A stretch of 64,000 nucleotides of DNA from Methyloversatilis sp. (GTDB taxonomy: Bacteria; Pseudomonadota; Gammaproteobacteria; Burkholderiales; Rhodocyclaceae): contig JAEUNO010000019.1 in NCBI GenBank assembly GCA_016791045.1, positions 62,001 to 126,000 of the forward strand, written 5' to 3'. The translations under genes and the position numbers were made by a program. Shown here in pieces: positions 8,136 through 17,084 of this stretch (positions within the stretch are counted from its first letter, which is position 1; each line of letters opens with the position of its first letter). A model generated the notes under the pieces. The model made no database searches. It saw nothing but the letters and a program-made list of their open reading frames with translations, and had not been told where the DNA came from.

Positions 8136-10109
8136 ATGCCCATGCAATTCAACCTCCGTGCGCAGGTCAAGCGCGCATGCCGCCCGCTCCTGTTGATGTT
8201 CGCGCTCTGCGCATCTGCGGCGCAGGCCAACGGTGACGCGGCCTTCGTCGCTGCACGCGACGCATTTTCCGCCGGCAACCGGCAGGCGTTCGAGCGCCAC
8301 GCGGCAGGGCTGCAGTCGCACGTTCTGGCGTCCTACATCGACTACTACCGGCTGCGCCTCGATCTCGACCGCGCCTCGCCCGACCGCGTCGCCGCCTTCC
8401 TCGAACAGCACGCCGGCACGCTCGTCGCCCAGCGCCTGCGTTCGGACTGGCTGCGCCAGCTCGCGAAAGCCGAGCAGTGGAGCGACTATCGCGCCGAGTA
8501 CGCACTGCTGCCGCAAAGCTCGCCAGCACCCGAAGCCGATCTGCGCTGTCACGCGCTGCGCGCCCGGCTTGATGCCGCCGAACAGGCCGCGCTCGCCGAC
8601 GCCAAGCTGCTGTGGGCGACGATGGACGAACCGCCGTCTGCCTGCGTGCCCGTGTTTGCCGCGCTGTTCGACGCCGGTCGCCTGACCGAAGACGAGGTGT
8701 GGCTGCGCGCACGCCGTCACATGGAATTGCGCCGGCCCGGCCTGGCGCGCAGCACGCTCGCCTTGCTGCCGGCATCCGCCCAGCCGCCGTCCGGCGCGCT
8801 GGACGACATCGTCGGCAACCCGACGCGCTGGCTCGATCGCCAGCCGGCCAACTTCTCGATCACCCGGCTCGGCCGCGAGCTGGCGCTGATGGCCATCGCG
8901 CGCCGTGCGCGCAGCGACGTGCGCGGCGCCGAACGCAGCCTCGAAGTGATCGCCCACCGCTTCAGCGCCGGGGAGCGGGGCTACGCCTTCGAGCAGCTCG
9001 GCTGGCAGGGCGCGCAGCAGCACGATACGCGCGCCGTGCAGTGGTGCCGGTCGGCCGATGATGCGCTGCAGGGCGAAGAAGCCCTGGCCTGGTGCGCGCG
9101 CGCCGCGCTGCGCGCGACGAACTGGAAACTGCTGCGCGACATCATCGGCCGCATGCCGCAGGCGCTGGCCGAAAAGCCTGAGTGGATCTACTGGGACGGC
9201 CGGGCGCGCAGCGCGACCGGACACGTCGATCAGGCCCACGCCGCGTGGCGGCGCATCGCCGGCGAGCCGCACTTCTACGGCCTGCTGGCGGCCGAGGAGC
9301 TGGACCAGCCGCACCGCCTGCCGCCGCAGGCCAGCGCCCCGTCCGTCGATGAGATCCGTCGTGTCGAGGCAACGCCGGCGATCGCGCGCGCGCTCAAGCT
9401 GTTCGAGCTCGACCTGCGCACCGAGGCGGTACGCGAATGGAACTGGGCCATCCGCGATGCCGATGACCGCGCCCTGCTCACCGCGGCGCACGTCGCGCTG
9501 CGCCACAAGCTGTGGGACCGCGCCATCAACAGCGCCGACCGCACGACGCTGGAGCACGACTACTCGCTGCGCTATCTGTCACCGATGCGCAGCGACGTCG
9601 AACCGCATGTGCGCGCCCGCTCGCTCGATCTGAGCTGGGTGTACGGGCTGATGCGACAGGAAAGCCGCTTCGTCACGCGCGCCAAATCCTCGGCGGGCGC
9701 GCAGGGCCTGATGCAGGTGATGCCGGCAACCGGCCAGTGGGTGGCGAAGAAGATCGGGCTGAACGGCTACAAGCCCTCCCAGATCGCCGACCCGGACACG
9801 AACCTGCTGCTCGGCACCAGCTACATGCGCCTGGTGCTGGACAGCCTGGACGATCACCCGGTGCTCGCCAGCGCCGGCTACAACGCCGGACCCGGACGGG
9901 CCAAGAAGTGGCGTGCCGCCAGGCCGCTCGAAGGCGCGATCTACGCGGAAACCATCCCGTTCAACGAAACGCGCGACTATGTGAAGAAAGTGATGGCCAA
10001 CGCGGTGCTGTACAGCCTGGTGTTCGGACTGCCGGACAGCCCCGGACTGAAGCAGCGCCTCGGCACCATACAGCCCGGTCCGGGCGCGCTGCCGGATGAC
10101 CCGATCTAG
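8136..10109 (+). CDS. Soluble lytic murein transglycosylase (Slt70-like)
   Basis: Periplasmic enzyme that cleaves the MurNAc-GlcNAc bond of peptidoglycan with formation of 1,6-anhydroMurNAc. Length is 657 residues. An N-terminal signal segment (about 1-32) precedes a long alpha-helical superhelical U-domain (about 33-480). The catalytic SLT domain follows: LMRQESRF with the catalytic Glu at about residue 509, then SSAGAQGLMQVMPATG and the SAGYNAGPGRAKKW motif. It starts 44 bases from the divergent cyclo-ligase gene. Assignment to the Slt family is secure. Confidence 0.93.
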   Translation: MPMQFNLRAQVKRACRPLLLMFALCASAAQANGDAAFVAARDAFSAGNRQAFERHAAGLQSHVLASYIDYYRLRLDLDRASPDRVAAFLEQHAGTLVAQRLRSDWLRQLAKAEQWSDYRAEYALLPQSSPAPEADLRCHALRARLDAAEQAALADAKLLWATMDEPPSACVPVFAALFDAGRLTEDEVWLRARRHMELRRPGLARSTLALLPASAQPPSGALDDIVGNPTRWLDRQPANFSITRLGRELALMAIARRARSDVRGAERSLEVIAHRFSAGERGYAFEQLGWQGAQQHDTRAVQWCRSADDALQGEEALAWCARAALRATNWKLLRDIIGRMPQALAEKPEWIYWDGRARSATGHVDQAHAAWRRIAGEPHFYGLLAAEELDQPHRLPPQASAPSVDEIRRVEATPAIARALKLFELDLRTEAVREWNWAIRDADDRALLTAAHVALRHKLWDRAINSADRTTLEHDYSLRYLSPMRSDVEPHVRARSLDLSWVYGLMRQESRFVTRAKSSAGAQGLMQVMPATGQWVAKKIGLNGYKPSQIADPDTNLLLGTSYMRLVLDSLDDHPVLASAGYNAGPGRAKKWRAARPLEGAIYAETIPFNETRDYVKKVMANAVLYSLVFGLPDSPGLKQRLGTIQPGPGALPDDPI

Positions 10110-10229
10110 GCGTCCGCCGGCACCGGATCGCGCCCCGGTATCGGCCGGCCGACGCCTTGATCCCGGTCACGCATCCCCCAACGGCGACGCTGGTAGCATG
10201 AGCGCCGTTGTTCAACCAGAGTGATCTCG

Positions 10230-11186
10230 ATGTCCCTTTCCACAGTTCTCCTGATCGGCGGCAGCGGTTTCATCGGCAGCCACGTCGCCCGCCTGCTTGC
10301 GGAGCGCAACATCCGCGTCATCGTGCCGACGCGCCGGCGCGACCGCGCGAAGCATCTCATTCTGTTGCCGACGGTCGATGTGGTCGAAGCGGATGTGCAC
10401 GATGCCGCCACGCTGAGCCGCCTGATGCAGGGCGCCGATGCCGTGGTGAATCTGGTCGGCATCCTGCATTCGCGCAGCGGCAGCCCGTGGGGCGCGGATT
10501 TCGAACGCGCGCACGTGGCGTTGCCACGCGCCCTTGCCGCAGCAGCAAAGGCCGCTGGCGTACCGCGCATGGTGCAGGTCAGCGCACTGGGTGCGGCCGC
10601 CGATGCGCCGTCGGAGTACCAGCGTTCGAAGGCGGCCGGCGAAGACGCCGTGCGCGCCAGCGGACTCGAATGGACGATATTCCGGCCCTCGCTGGTGTTC
10701 GGCGACGGCGAATGCTTCCTGCGCCTGTTCGCGGGGCTGCTGAAACTGTTTCCGGTGATGCCGCTGGCGGGTGCGGACACGCGCTATCAGCCGGTGGATG
10801 TGCGCGACGTGGCGCGCTGCATCGTGCATGCGCTCGACAACGACGACAGCATCGGTCAGGTGTATCCGCTGTGCGGACCCAGGGTCTACACGATGCGCGA
10901 ACTGGTGCAGCTGACCGGCCGCACCATCGGCCGCGATCCGTGCGTCATCGGCCTGCCCGGGCCGCTGGCATCGCTGCAGGCGCTGGCGCTCGAACTGGCA
11001 CCGGGTCCGACGCTGATGTCGCGCGACAATCTGCGTTCGATGAGCGTCGACAACGTCTGCGACGCGGGCTGCACGCTGCCGTTCGGCTTCACGCCGGCGC
11101 TGCTGGAAAGCGAGATCGGACGCTGCCTGGCCGACTTCACGCCAACCGACCGCTTCGAGCGCGCGCGCTCGAAGGCACGCAGATAG
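10230..11186 (+). CDS. NDUFA9-like complex I-associated NAD(P)-binding protein (atypical SDR)
   Basis: Rossmann-fold protein of about 318 residues. The nucleotide loop GGSGFIGSHVARLL lies at the N-terminus, followed by ADVHDAATLSRLMQGADAVVNLVGIL, the signature of the NDUFA9/YwnB-type extended atypical SDRs. The SALGAAADAPSEYQRSKAAGE segment replaces the classical YxxxK region. Bacterial members are annotated as complex I assembly or quinone-binding relatives, though a role is not proved. A GTG three codons upstream (10221) is an alternative start. It ends one base before cca. Confidence 0.85.
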   Translation: MSLSTVLLIGGSGFIGSHVARLLAERNIRVIVPTRRRDRAKHLILLPTVDVVEADVHDAATLSRLMQGADAVVNLVGILHSRSGSPWGADFERAHVALPRALAAAAKAAGVPRMVQVSALGAAADAPSEYQRSKAAGEDAVRASGLEWTIFRPSLVFGDGECFLRLFAGLLKLFPVMPLAGADTRYQPVDVRDVARCIVHALDNDDSIGQVYPLCGPRVYTMRELVQLTGRTIGRDPCVIGLPGPLASLQALALELAPGPTLMSRDNLRSMSVDNVCDAGCTLPFGFTPALLESEIGRCLADFTPTDRFERARSKARR

Positions 11187-11187
11187 C

Positions 11188-12432
11188 ATGCGCATCTACC
11201 GCGTCGGCGGCTCGGTTCGCGACGAGCTGATGCAGCTGCCGGCCGGCGACCGTGACTGGGTGGTGGTGGGCGCCACACCGGACGGCATGCGGGCCGCCGG
11301 CTACACGCCGGTCGGCCGCGACTTTCCGGTCTTCCTGCATCCCGACACGCATGAGGAATACGCGCTGGCGCGCACCGAGCGCAAGACCGCGCCCGGCTAC
11401 CGCGGCTTCGTGTTCCACGCCGACGCATCGGTCACGCTGGAAGAGGATCTGCAACGGCGCGACCTGACGATCAATGCGATCGCGCGGGCCGATGACGGCA
11501 CGCTGATCGATCCGTGCAACGGTCAGGCCGACATCGAGGCGCGCGTGCTGCGTCATGTCGGCCCCGCCTTTTCCGAAGACCCGGTACGCATCCTGCGGCT
11601 GGCCCGCTTCGCCGCCCGCTTCGTCGACTTCACCGTCGCGCCGGAAACGCAGGCGCTGATGCGCGGCATGGTGGAGGCGGGCGAAGCCGGCGCCCTGGTG
11701 GCCGAGCGCGTGTGGCAGGAGCTGTCGCGCGGCCTGATGGAAGCGCGACCTTCACGCATGCTCGAGGTGCTGCGCGATTGCGGCGCACTGGCCGTCGTGC
11801 TGCCCGAGGTCGATGCGCTGTTCGGCGTGCCGCAGCCGGAAAAGCATCATCCGGAAATCGATACCGGCATCCATCTGCTGCAGTGTCTGGACTGGGCCGC
11901 CGGCCACCAGGCGTCCCTGGCGACGCGCTGGGCGCTGGTGGCGCACGATCTGGGCAAGGGCACGACGCCGCGCGAAGAATGGCCACGCCACATCGCCCAC
12001 GAGGCGCGCAGCGTGAAGCTCGCGCACGCGCTGGCCGAGCGCCTGCGCGTGCCGACCGACATCGCCGACATCGGCCGGCTGGTCGCCCAGGAGCACACCA
12101 ACATCCACCGTGCCGCCCAGCTGCGCGCGGACACCATGGTGAAACTGCTGGAGCGGCTGGACGTGATGCGCAAGCCGGAACGGCTGGACGACATGCTGCT
12201 CGCCTGCGAAGCCGACCAGCGCAGCCGGCCCGGCTTCGACGCCGCCGGTTATCCGCAGGCCGTCATCGTGCGCCGGGCTGCCACGGCGTTCCGGGCGGTC
12301 GACGCGGGCGCGATCGCACGCGCGATGGCCGACAAAGGCAGAACGGGATCGCCGGACAGCGGACCCGCCATCGCGCGCGAAGTGCAGGCGGCGCGGATCG
12401 CTGCCGTGGCGGCGCTGCGCGCCGCCGACTGA
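11188..12432 (+). CDS. cca: Multifunctional CCA tRNA nucleotidyltransferase
   Basis: Adds or repairs the 3'-CCA of tRNA using CTP and ATP; the long gammaproteobacterial/betaproteobacterial form also has phosphohydrolase activity. It has 414 residues. The class II nucleotidyltransferase head is clear: VGGSVRDELM, the RRDLTINAIA motif and ILRLARFAARF. The C-terminal HD domain has the metal motif LVAHDLGKG and EHTNIHRAAQLRADT. It follows the NDUFA9-like gene by one base and converges on ruvB with a 4-base gap. Confidence 0.96.
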   Translation: MRIYRVGGSVRDELMQLPAGDRDWVVVGATPDGMRAAGYTPVGRDFPVFLHPDTHEEYALARTERKTAPGYRGFVFHADASVTLEEDLQRRDLTINAIARADDGTLIDPCNGQADIEARVLRHVGPAFSEDPVRILRLARFAARFVDFTVAPETQALMRGMVEAGEAGALVAERVWQELSRGLMEARPSRMLEVLRDCGALAVVLPEVDALFGVPQPEKHHPEIDTGIHLLQCLDWAAGHQASLATRWALVAHDLGKGTTPREEWPRHIAHEARSVKLAHALAERLRVPTDIADIGRLVAQEHTNIHRAAQLRADTMVKLLERLDVMRKPERLDDMLLACEADQRSRPGFDAAGYPQAVIVRRAATAFRAVDAGAIARAMADKGRTGSPDSGPAIAREVQAARIAAVAALRAAD

Positions 12433-12436
12433 GTGC

Positions 12437-13507
12437 TCAGCCGGCGGGTTTCGCGTCGTCCCACAGCGAGGCGATCGCCGGTGTGGGGGCGCCCAGGCCG
12501 AAGTGACGATAGATCGCCGCGGTGACGATGCGCCCGCGCGGCGTGCGCTGCAGATACCCCTGCTGGATCAGATACGGCTCGATCACGTCCTCTATCGTGT
12601 CACGTGATTCACCGACCGCGGCGGCGAGGTTGTCCACGCCGACCGGACCGCCATCGAACTTGTCGATCACGGCACCGAGCAGCTTGCGGTCCATCATGTC
12701 CAGACCGAGGCTGTCGACGTCGAGCATGGTCAGCGCGGCATCGGCCACTTCGCGCGAAATGGCGCCATCGGCCTTCACCTGCGCGTAGTCGCGGCAACGG
12801 CGCAGCAGGCGGTTGGCGATGCGAGGCGTGCCGCGCGAGCGGCGGGCGATCTCGACGCTGCCGTCGTCATCCATCGGACAGTCGAGCAGGCGCGCCGAGC
12901 GGCGCACGATCAGCGCCAGTTCGTCGGCGGTGTAGAACTCGAGCCGGGCGACGATGCCGAAGCGGTCGCGCAGCGGATTCGTCAGCATGCCGGCGCGTGT
13001 CGTGGCGCCGACCAGCGTGAATGGCGGCAGATCGAGCTTGATCGAGCGCGCCGCCGGACCCTCGCCGATCATGATGTCGATCTGGAAATCCTCCAGCGCC
13101 GGGTAGAGGATTTCCTCCACCACCGGGCTCAGGCGGTGGATTTCGTCGATGAACAGCACGTCGTTCGGTTCGAGGTTGCTGAGGATGGCCGCGAGGTCGC
13201 CGGCGCGTTCCAGCACCGGGCCCGAGGTCTGGCGCAGGTTCACGCCCATTTCGGCGGCGACGATGTGCGCCAGCGTCGTCTTGCCCAGACCAGGCGGGCC
13301 GAACAGCAGCACGTGATCGAGCGGCTCGCGCCGCGCACGCGCCGCGGCGACGAAAATGTCGAGTTGCTCGCGGATCTTGACCTGACCGATGTATTCGTCG
13401 AGCCGCTTCGGGCGCAGCGCGCGTTCCAGCGCGTCCTCCCTGACGTCGGCCGGCGCCGCCGACACCAGACGTTCGGCGGCTGCCTGCAGCGGATCGGTAT
13501 GGATCAT
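12437..13507 (-). CDS. ruvB: Holliday junction branch migration helicase RuvB
   Basis: AAA+ motor of the RuvABC resolvasome. The 356-residue product starts at the ATG at 13507 (MIHTDPLQ); the open frame upstream belongs to the antisense of rsuA. Features in order: [11 protein letters not shown], Walker [14 protein letters not shown], Walker [13 protein letters not shown], sensor 1 LVGATTRAG, the LRDRFGI arginine finger region, and the C-terminal winged helix ([16 protein letters not shown]) for DNA contact. ruvA and ruvC are not in the window; rsuA is immediately upstream. Confidence 0.97.
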   Translation of the reverse strand: MIHTDPLQAAAERLVSAAPADVREDALERALRPKRLDEYIGQVKIREQLDIFVAAARARREPLDHVLLFGPPGLGKTTLAHIVAAEMGVNLRQTSGPVLERAGDLAAILSNLEPNDVLFIDEIHRLSPVVEEILYPALEDFQIDIMIGEGPAARSIKLDLPPFTLVGATTRAGMLTNPLRDRFGIVARLEFYTADELALIVRRSARLLDCPMDDDGSVEIARRSRGTPRIANRLLRRCRDYAQVKADGAISREVADAALTMLDVDSLGLDMMDRKLLGAVIDKFDGGPVGVDNLAAAVGESRDTIEDVIEPYLIQQGYLQRTPRGRIVTAAIYRHFGLGAPTPAIASLWDDAKPAG

Positions 13508-13511
13508 GGCG

Positions 13512-14201
13512 TCACACCTCGGCCGGATCGAACCAGCGCCATTCGCCGGGCGCCAGATCGGCCGGCAGTTCGAGCCGGCCGACGGCCACGCGATGCAGCG
13601 CCTCGACCCGGTTGCCGGCAGCGGCCACCATGCGCTTGACCTGGTGGTACTTGCCCTCACCGATGGTGATGGCGATCCGGTGCTCGTCCAGCCGCTCGAC
13701 CGCATGTGCGGCCACCGACACGTCGGGCGCGTCGTTCAGTACCACGCCACCGCCCAGCGCCTTGATCATCGCGTCATCCACCGGGTGCTTCACGGTGGCG
13801 ACATAGCGCTTGAGCACGCCGTGCTTCGGTGACGTGAGCTTGTGGATCAGCTGGCCGTCGTCGGTCAGCAACAGCAGGCCGGTGGTGTCTTCGTCGAGCC
13901 GGCCGACGCACTGGATCGCGCGCACCACCAGCGGCGACGGCAGCAGCGAAAACACCGCCGGATGGTGCTTGGGCTTCTGCGAGCATTCGTGGCCGGCCGG
14001 CTTGTGCAGCATCACGTATGACGGCTCGTGATAGCGCCAGGCTTCGCCGTCGACGGTGTAGTCGAGGTCAGCCGTGTCCACATCGACGAACGGGTCGTCG
14101 ACCATTTCGCCGCGCACGGTGACGCGTTCGAGGCGCACCAGGGCGCGACATTCACGGCGGGTGCCGAAACCCTGGCTCTGCAGGATGCGTTCGAGCTGCA
14201 T
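13512..14201 (-). CDS. rsuA: 16S rRNA pseudouridine(516) synthase RsuA
   Basis: Converts U516 of 16S rRNA to pseudouridine. It has 229 residues from ATG 14201. The N-terminal S4-like RNA-binding domain ([21 protein letters not shown]) leads into the catalytic domain with the invariant Asp in [17 protein letters not shown]. The [13 protein letters not shown] and [23 protein letters not shown] segments are characteristic of the RsuA/RluE group. The gene begins one base after the stop of the MBL hydrolase and ends 4 bases before ruvB, so the three are probably one transcription unit. Confidence 0.92.
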   Translation of the reverse strand: MQLERILQSQGFGTRRECRALVRLERVTVRGEMVDDPFVDVDTADLDYTVDGEAWRYHEPSYVMLHKPAGHECSQKPKHHPAVFSLLPSPLVVRAIQCVGRLDEDTTGLLLLTDDGQLIHKLTSPKHGVLKRYVATVKHPVDDAMIKALGGGVVLNDAPDVSVAAHAVERLDEHRIAITIGEGKYHQVKRMVAAAGNRVEALHRVAVGRLELPADLAPGEWRWFDPAEV

Positions 14202-14202
14202 G

Positions 14203-14841
14203 TCAGCGTTGTCCAACGTGTGGGTTGTAGTGGCGTTCTTCGCCGAAGGTCGACATCGGGCCGTGGCCGGGAATGAAGCGGATGTCGTCACCCAGCGGAA
14301 ACAGTTTTTCGCGGATCGAGCGGATCAGGTCGGCGTGGTTGCCGCGCGGAAAGTCGGTGCGGCCGATCGACCCGGCGAACAGCACATCGCCGACCTGGGC
14401 CAGCCGGCCGACGCGGTCGACGAACACCACATGACCCGGCGTGTGGCCCGGGCAATGCACGACGTCGAGCGTCACGTTGCCGACCGTGACGGTGTCGCCG
14501 TCGGCCAGCCAGCGCGTCGGCACGAAGGGCCGGCACGGCGGAAAGCCGAACATCTGCGACTGCACCGGAAAGCCGTCGATCCAGAACTTGTCGTCCGGGT
14601 GCGGGCCTTCGATCGGCAGGTCGAACTGTTCGGACAGATCCAGCGTGGCGCCGGCGTGATCGAGATGGCCGTGCGTCACCAGTACCTTTTCCAGCGTGAC
14701 GCCCTGTCGCTCGACCTCGGCCAGGACGCGTTCGAGGTTGCCGCCCGGATCGACCACGGCGCCCTTCATGGTTTCGTCGCACCACAGCAGGGTGCAGTTC
14801 TGTTCGAACGGGGTGACCGGAATGATGGCGTGACGGAGCAT
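14203..14841 (-). CDS. MBL-fold metallo-hydrolase (glyoxalase II-like, YcbL type)
   Basis: Metallo-beta-lactamase fold hydrolase of 212 residues. The metal ligands are visible: THGHLDHAG (HxHxDH), the CPGHTPGH histidine, the GDVLFAGSIGRTD aspartate and the final IPGHGP histidine. Length and layout match YcbL, a type II glyoxalase lacking the C-terminal substrate domain, so hydrolysis of S-lactoylglutathione or a similar thioester is plausible but not shown. The ATG at 14841 gives the typical MLRHAIIPVTPFEQN N-terminus. Confidence 0.9.
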   Translation of the reverse strand: MLRHAIIPVTPFEQNCTLLWCDETMKGAVVDPGGNLERVLAEVERQGVTLEKVLVTHGHLDHAGATLDLSEQFDLPIEGPHPDDKFWIDGFPVQSQMFGFPPCRPFVPTRWLADGDTVTVGNVTLDVVHCPGHTPGHVVFVDRVGRLAQVGDVLFAGSIGRTDFPRGNHADLIRSIREKLFPLGDDIRFIPGHGPMSTFGEERHYNPHVGQR

Positions 14842-14955
14842 GCGGGGAAACGAGAAAGGCAACGACCGCCCATTGTACGTGGTGGGTGCGCGAGGCATCC
14901 GCCACATGCGGGGCGAGATGCGACTGGCGCGCGCTGCGGGCAGCGGTTACGGTCG

Positions 14956-15699
14956 ATGGACGTGACCACAGCGGGGCAGCACATCGTGATCGACCTTCAT
15001 TTCTGGCCCACACCCAACGGCTACAAGGTGTTGATGTTTCTCGAAGAATCCGGCATCGAATACCGCATCGTGCCGGTGAACATCGGCGCCGGGGAACAGT
15101 TCCGGCCGGAATTTCTCGCCATTTCGCCGAACAACCGCATGCCGGCCATCGTCGACCATGCGCCGGCGGATGGCGGCGCACCGCTGTCGGTGTTCGAATC
15201 CGGCGCCATCCTGCTCTATCTGGCCGAAAAGACCGGTCAGTTCATGCCGGGCGGGCTGCGCCAGCGGGTGCAGACGCTGGAGTGGCTGTTCTGGCAGGTC
15301 GGCGGGCTCGGCCCGATGGCCGGCCAGAATCACCATTTCGTGCAGTACGCGCCGGAACCGATCGCCTACGCGATCCGCCGCTACGTCGACGAAACCTCGC
15401 GCCTGTACGGTGTGCTGAACAAACACCTGGCCGATCGCGACTTCATCGCCGGCGGACAGTACGGCATCGCCGACATGGCAAGCTACCCGTGGACCGTGCC
15501 GCACAAGCGCCAGCAGATGAATCTCGATGACTTCCCGCATCTGAAGCGCTGGCACGAAGCCATCCGCGACCGTGCGGCCACCGTGCGGGCGTATCTGCGG
15601 GGCGTGCAGATCAGCGACAGACCGGTGGTCGATGAAGTCTCCAGCAAGCTGCTGTTCGGGCAGAACGCCGACACCGTTGGCAAGGTTCAGGGCGTCTGA
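14956..15699 (+). CDS. Glutathione S-transferase family protein (YfcG/YghU-like)
   Basis: Cytosolic GST of 247 residues. The thioredoxin-like N-terminal domain has FWPTPNGYKVLMFLEE, the ISPNNRMPAIVD cis-proline segment and VFESGAILLYLAEKTG, the glutathione gamma-Glu contact. The C-terminal helical domain has WQVGGLGPMAGQNHHF, typical of the YfcG/YghU nu-class disulfide-bond oxidoreductases. Probable activity is glutathione-dependent disulfide reduction. The ATG at 14956 is used; the frame is open further upstream only through antisense of the MBL gene. Confidence 0.9.
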   Translation: MDVTTAGQHIVIDLHFWPTPNGYKVLMFLEESGIEYRIVPVNIGAGEQFRPEFLAISPNNRMPAIVDHAPADGGAPLSVFESGAILLYLAEKTGQFMPGGLRQRVQTLEWLFWQVGGLGPMAGQNHHFVQYAPEPIAYAIRRYVDETSRLYGVLNKHLADRDFIAGGQYGIADMASYPWTVPHKRQQMNLDDFPHLKRWHEAIRDRAATVRAYLRGVQISDRPVVDEVSSKLLFGQNADTVGKVQGV

Positions 15700-15907
15700 C
15701 GCGGCGACGCCATGCAAGATGTTCGACGCGCTGCACGATGAAGCGCGGATCGGCCTGTGCTAGGCTTTCCAGCACTGCGTCGGAGTCTTTCGACATTGAA
15801 TCGCAGACCACCGCGGAGCCCGGCATATGCGGGTTTCCGCCCCTCCGGTTGGTCATTCGATGTCAGCAGACCCCGGTCGCATCTGTCCAGTCCTTCGGGA
15901 GAAAGCA

Positions 15908-16114
15908 ATGAGTGCCGAAAAGCTGATTCACGACGCCGCCGACGAGTGCGAATGGGACCCGGATACCGTCGTCAGCATCCTTGCCGAGTTCATCGACGAA
16001 TTCACCGACCCGGATGATTTCAAGGCCTTCCTCGAAGCCCGCGTGGCCGAAGAGGCGGTCGATGATTACGACGAGGACGAAGAAGAGGAAAGCGCGGGCG
16101 CCGACGATTACTGA
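15908..16114 (+). CDS. Small acidic protein of unknown function
   Basis: A 68-residue protein that I do not recognise. It starts at the ATG at 15908 with a GGGAGAAAG ribosome site just upstream. The first 50 residues look helical (MSAEKLIHDAADECEWD, then LAEFIDEFTDPDDFKAFLEARVAEE); the last 18 are almost all acidic (DDYDEDEEEESAGADDY). Such tails can act as nucleic-acid mimics, but nothing more specific can be said. An ATG 27 codons upstream is open but lacks a ribosome site. Confidence 0.65.
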   Translation: MSAEKLIHDAADECEWDPDTVVSILAEFIDEFTDPDDFKAFLEARVAEEAVDDYDEDEEEESAGADDY

Positions 16115-16136
16115 GCGGCCGCAGGCGGGTGAGACT

Positions 16137-16523
16137 TCAGCGCGGCGAACCGACGGCGAAATCGCCGTCGAGATAGAACCAGCGACCGTTCTCGCGGACG
16201 AAGCGGCTTGTTTCATGCAGCCGGTGCGCGCGTCCGCCGAGCTTGCTGCGGGCGACGAATTCCACCGTGCCGTGATCGGCGTCCTGCATCGCGCAGCGCC
16301 GCACGTCCAGCCCCAGCCACTTAAGGCCTGCCTCATCGGGCGTCAATGCGGCCGGACGTGTCGTCGGATGCCAGGTGGCGAGCAGGTAATCGGTCAGGCC
16401 GAGCACATAGGCGCTGTAGCGCGAGCGCATCAGGGCTTCGGGGCTCGGAGCCGGCTCGCCGGCGTGATGACGTGTGCAGCAGTCGGCCGCGACCTGACCG
16501 CTGCCGCACACGCACAGGCTCAT
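16137..16523 (-). CDS. ychJ: YchJ-family (UPF0225) protein with SEC-C motif
   Basis: Protein of 128 residues. The N-terminal SEC-C type zinc motif CVCGSGQVAADCC is followed by the family body PEALMRSRYSAYVLGLTDYLLATWHPTTRP, then an NTF2-like beta region ending in RFVRENGRWFYLDGDF. The function is unknown; SEC-C motifs bind zinc and often protein partners. Its ATG overlaps the stop of the preceding lipoprotein gene (ATGA). Confidence 0.9.
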   Translation of the reverse strand: MSLCVCGSGQVAADCCTRHHAGEPAPSPEALMRSRYSAYVLGLTDYLLATWHPTTRPAALTPDEAGLKWLGLDVRRCAMQDADHGTVEFVARSKLGGRAHRLHETSRFVRENGRWFYLDGDFAVGSPR

Positions 16524-16963
16524 TGCGCCCGTGTCACCCGGGTGTTGCCGCTGGCGCCGACCAGACGGACGCGCTCGCCGATCGCGAACTTCTCGTCGCC
16601 TTCCTGCACCACGGCAATCACGTTGCCGGTGTCGAGCCGTATCGTGATTTCCTGCCCCTTGCGGCGGGTCGCACCTTCCTCGATGAAGGCGCCGGCCACA
16701 CCGCCGACCACGGCGCCGGCGATGGCGCCTGCAGTGGATCCCTGACCACCGGCCAGGCCGCCCACCGCTGCGCCCGCAGCGGTGCCGATGTTCGACTTCG
16801 TGCCCTCGATCGTGATGGCCCGGACGCCTTCGACCGTTCCCTGTCGGACCGACATTTCGCGCCGCGCCTGTTCGCGCGAATAGGTGTCTCCCGACAGGCT
16901 GGACTGGCAACCTGCGAGAACGATGCCGGCCAGCAACAGGGCGGGCAGTGCGATGCGATTCAT
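16520..16963 (-). CDS. Glycine-zipper 2TM outer-membrane lipoprotein (SlyB-like)
   Basis: Lipoprotein of 147 residues. Signal peptide with lipobox LAGC (Cys19), then a soluble stretch and the glycine-zipper pair (AAGAAVGGLAGGQ...AGAIAGAVVGGVAG) at about residues 63-92. The C-terminus is a small beta domain (GQEITIRLDTGNVIAVVQ...RVRLV). Members of the SlyB/PcpY group sit in the outer membrane and react to envelope stress. Start at ATG 16963. It overlaps ychJ downstream. Confidence 0.88.
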   Translation of the reverse strand: MNRIALPALLLAGIVLAGCQSSLSGDTYSREQARREMSVRQGTVEGVRAITIEGTKSNIGTAAGAAVGGLAGGQGSTAGAIAGAVVGGVAGAFIEEGATRRKGQEITIRLDTGNVIAVVQEGDEKFAIGERVRLVGASGNTRVTRAQ

Positions 16964-17084
16964 GATGCTTCTCCGTATGCGGCCGCGACATCGCGGCCAT
17001 GCTGACCTTTTACCGCGCGCCGCACGGCACGTCAGCCGGCCAATGGTGAGCGCATGTTTCGGCCTCCGAAGGTTACCCGGACGC

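Noticed and set aside
8088-9557. Minus-strand open frame of 489 codons opposite the lytic transglycosylase
   Set aside because: Antisense artefact of a GC-rich gene; no protein family signature.
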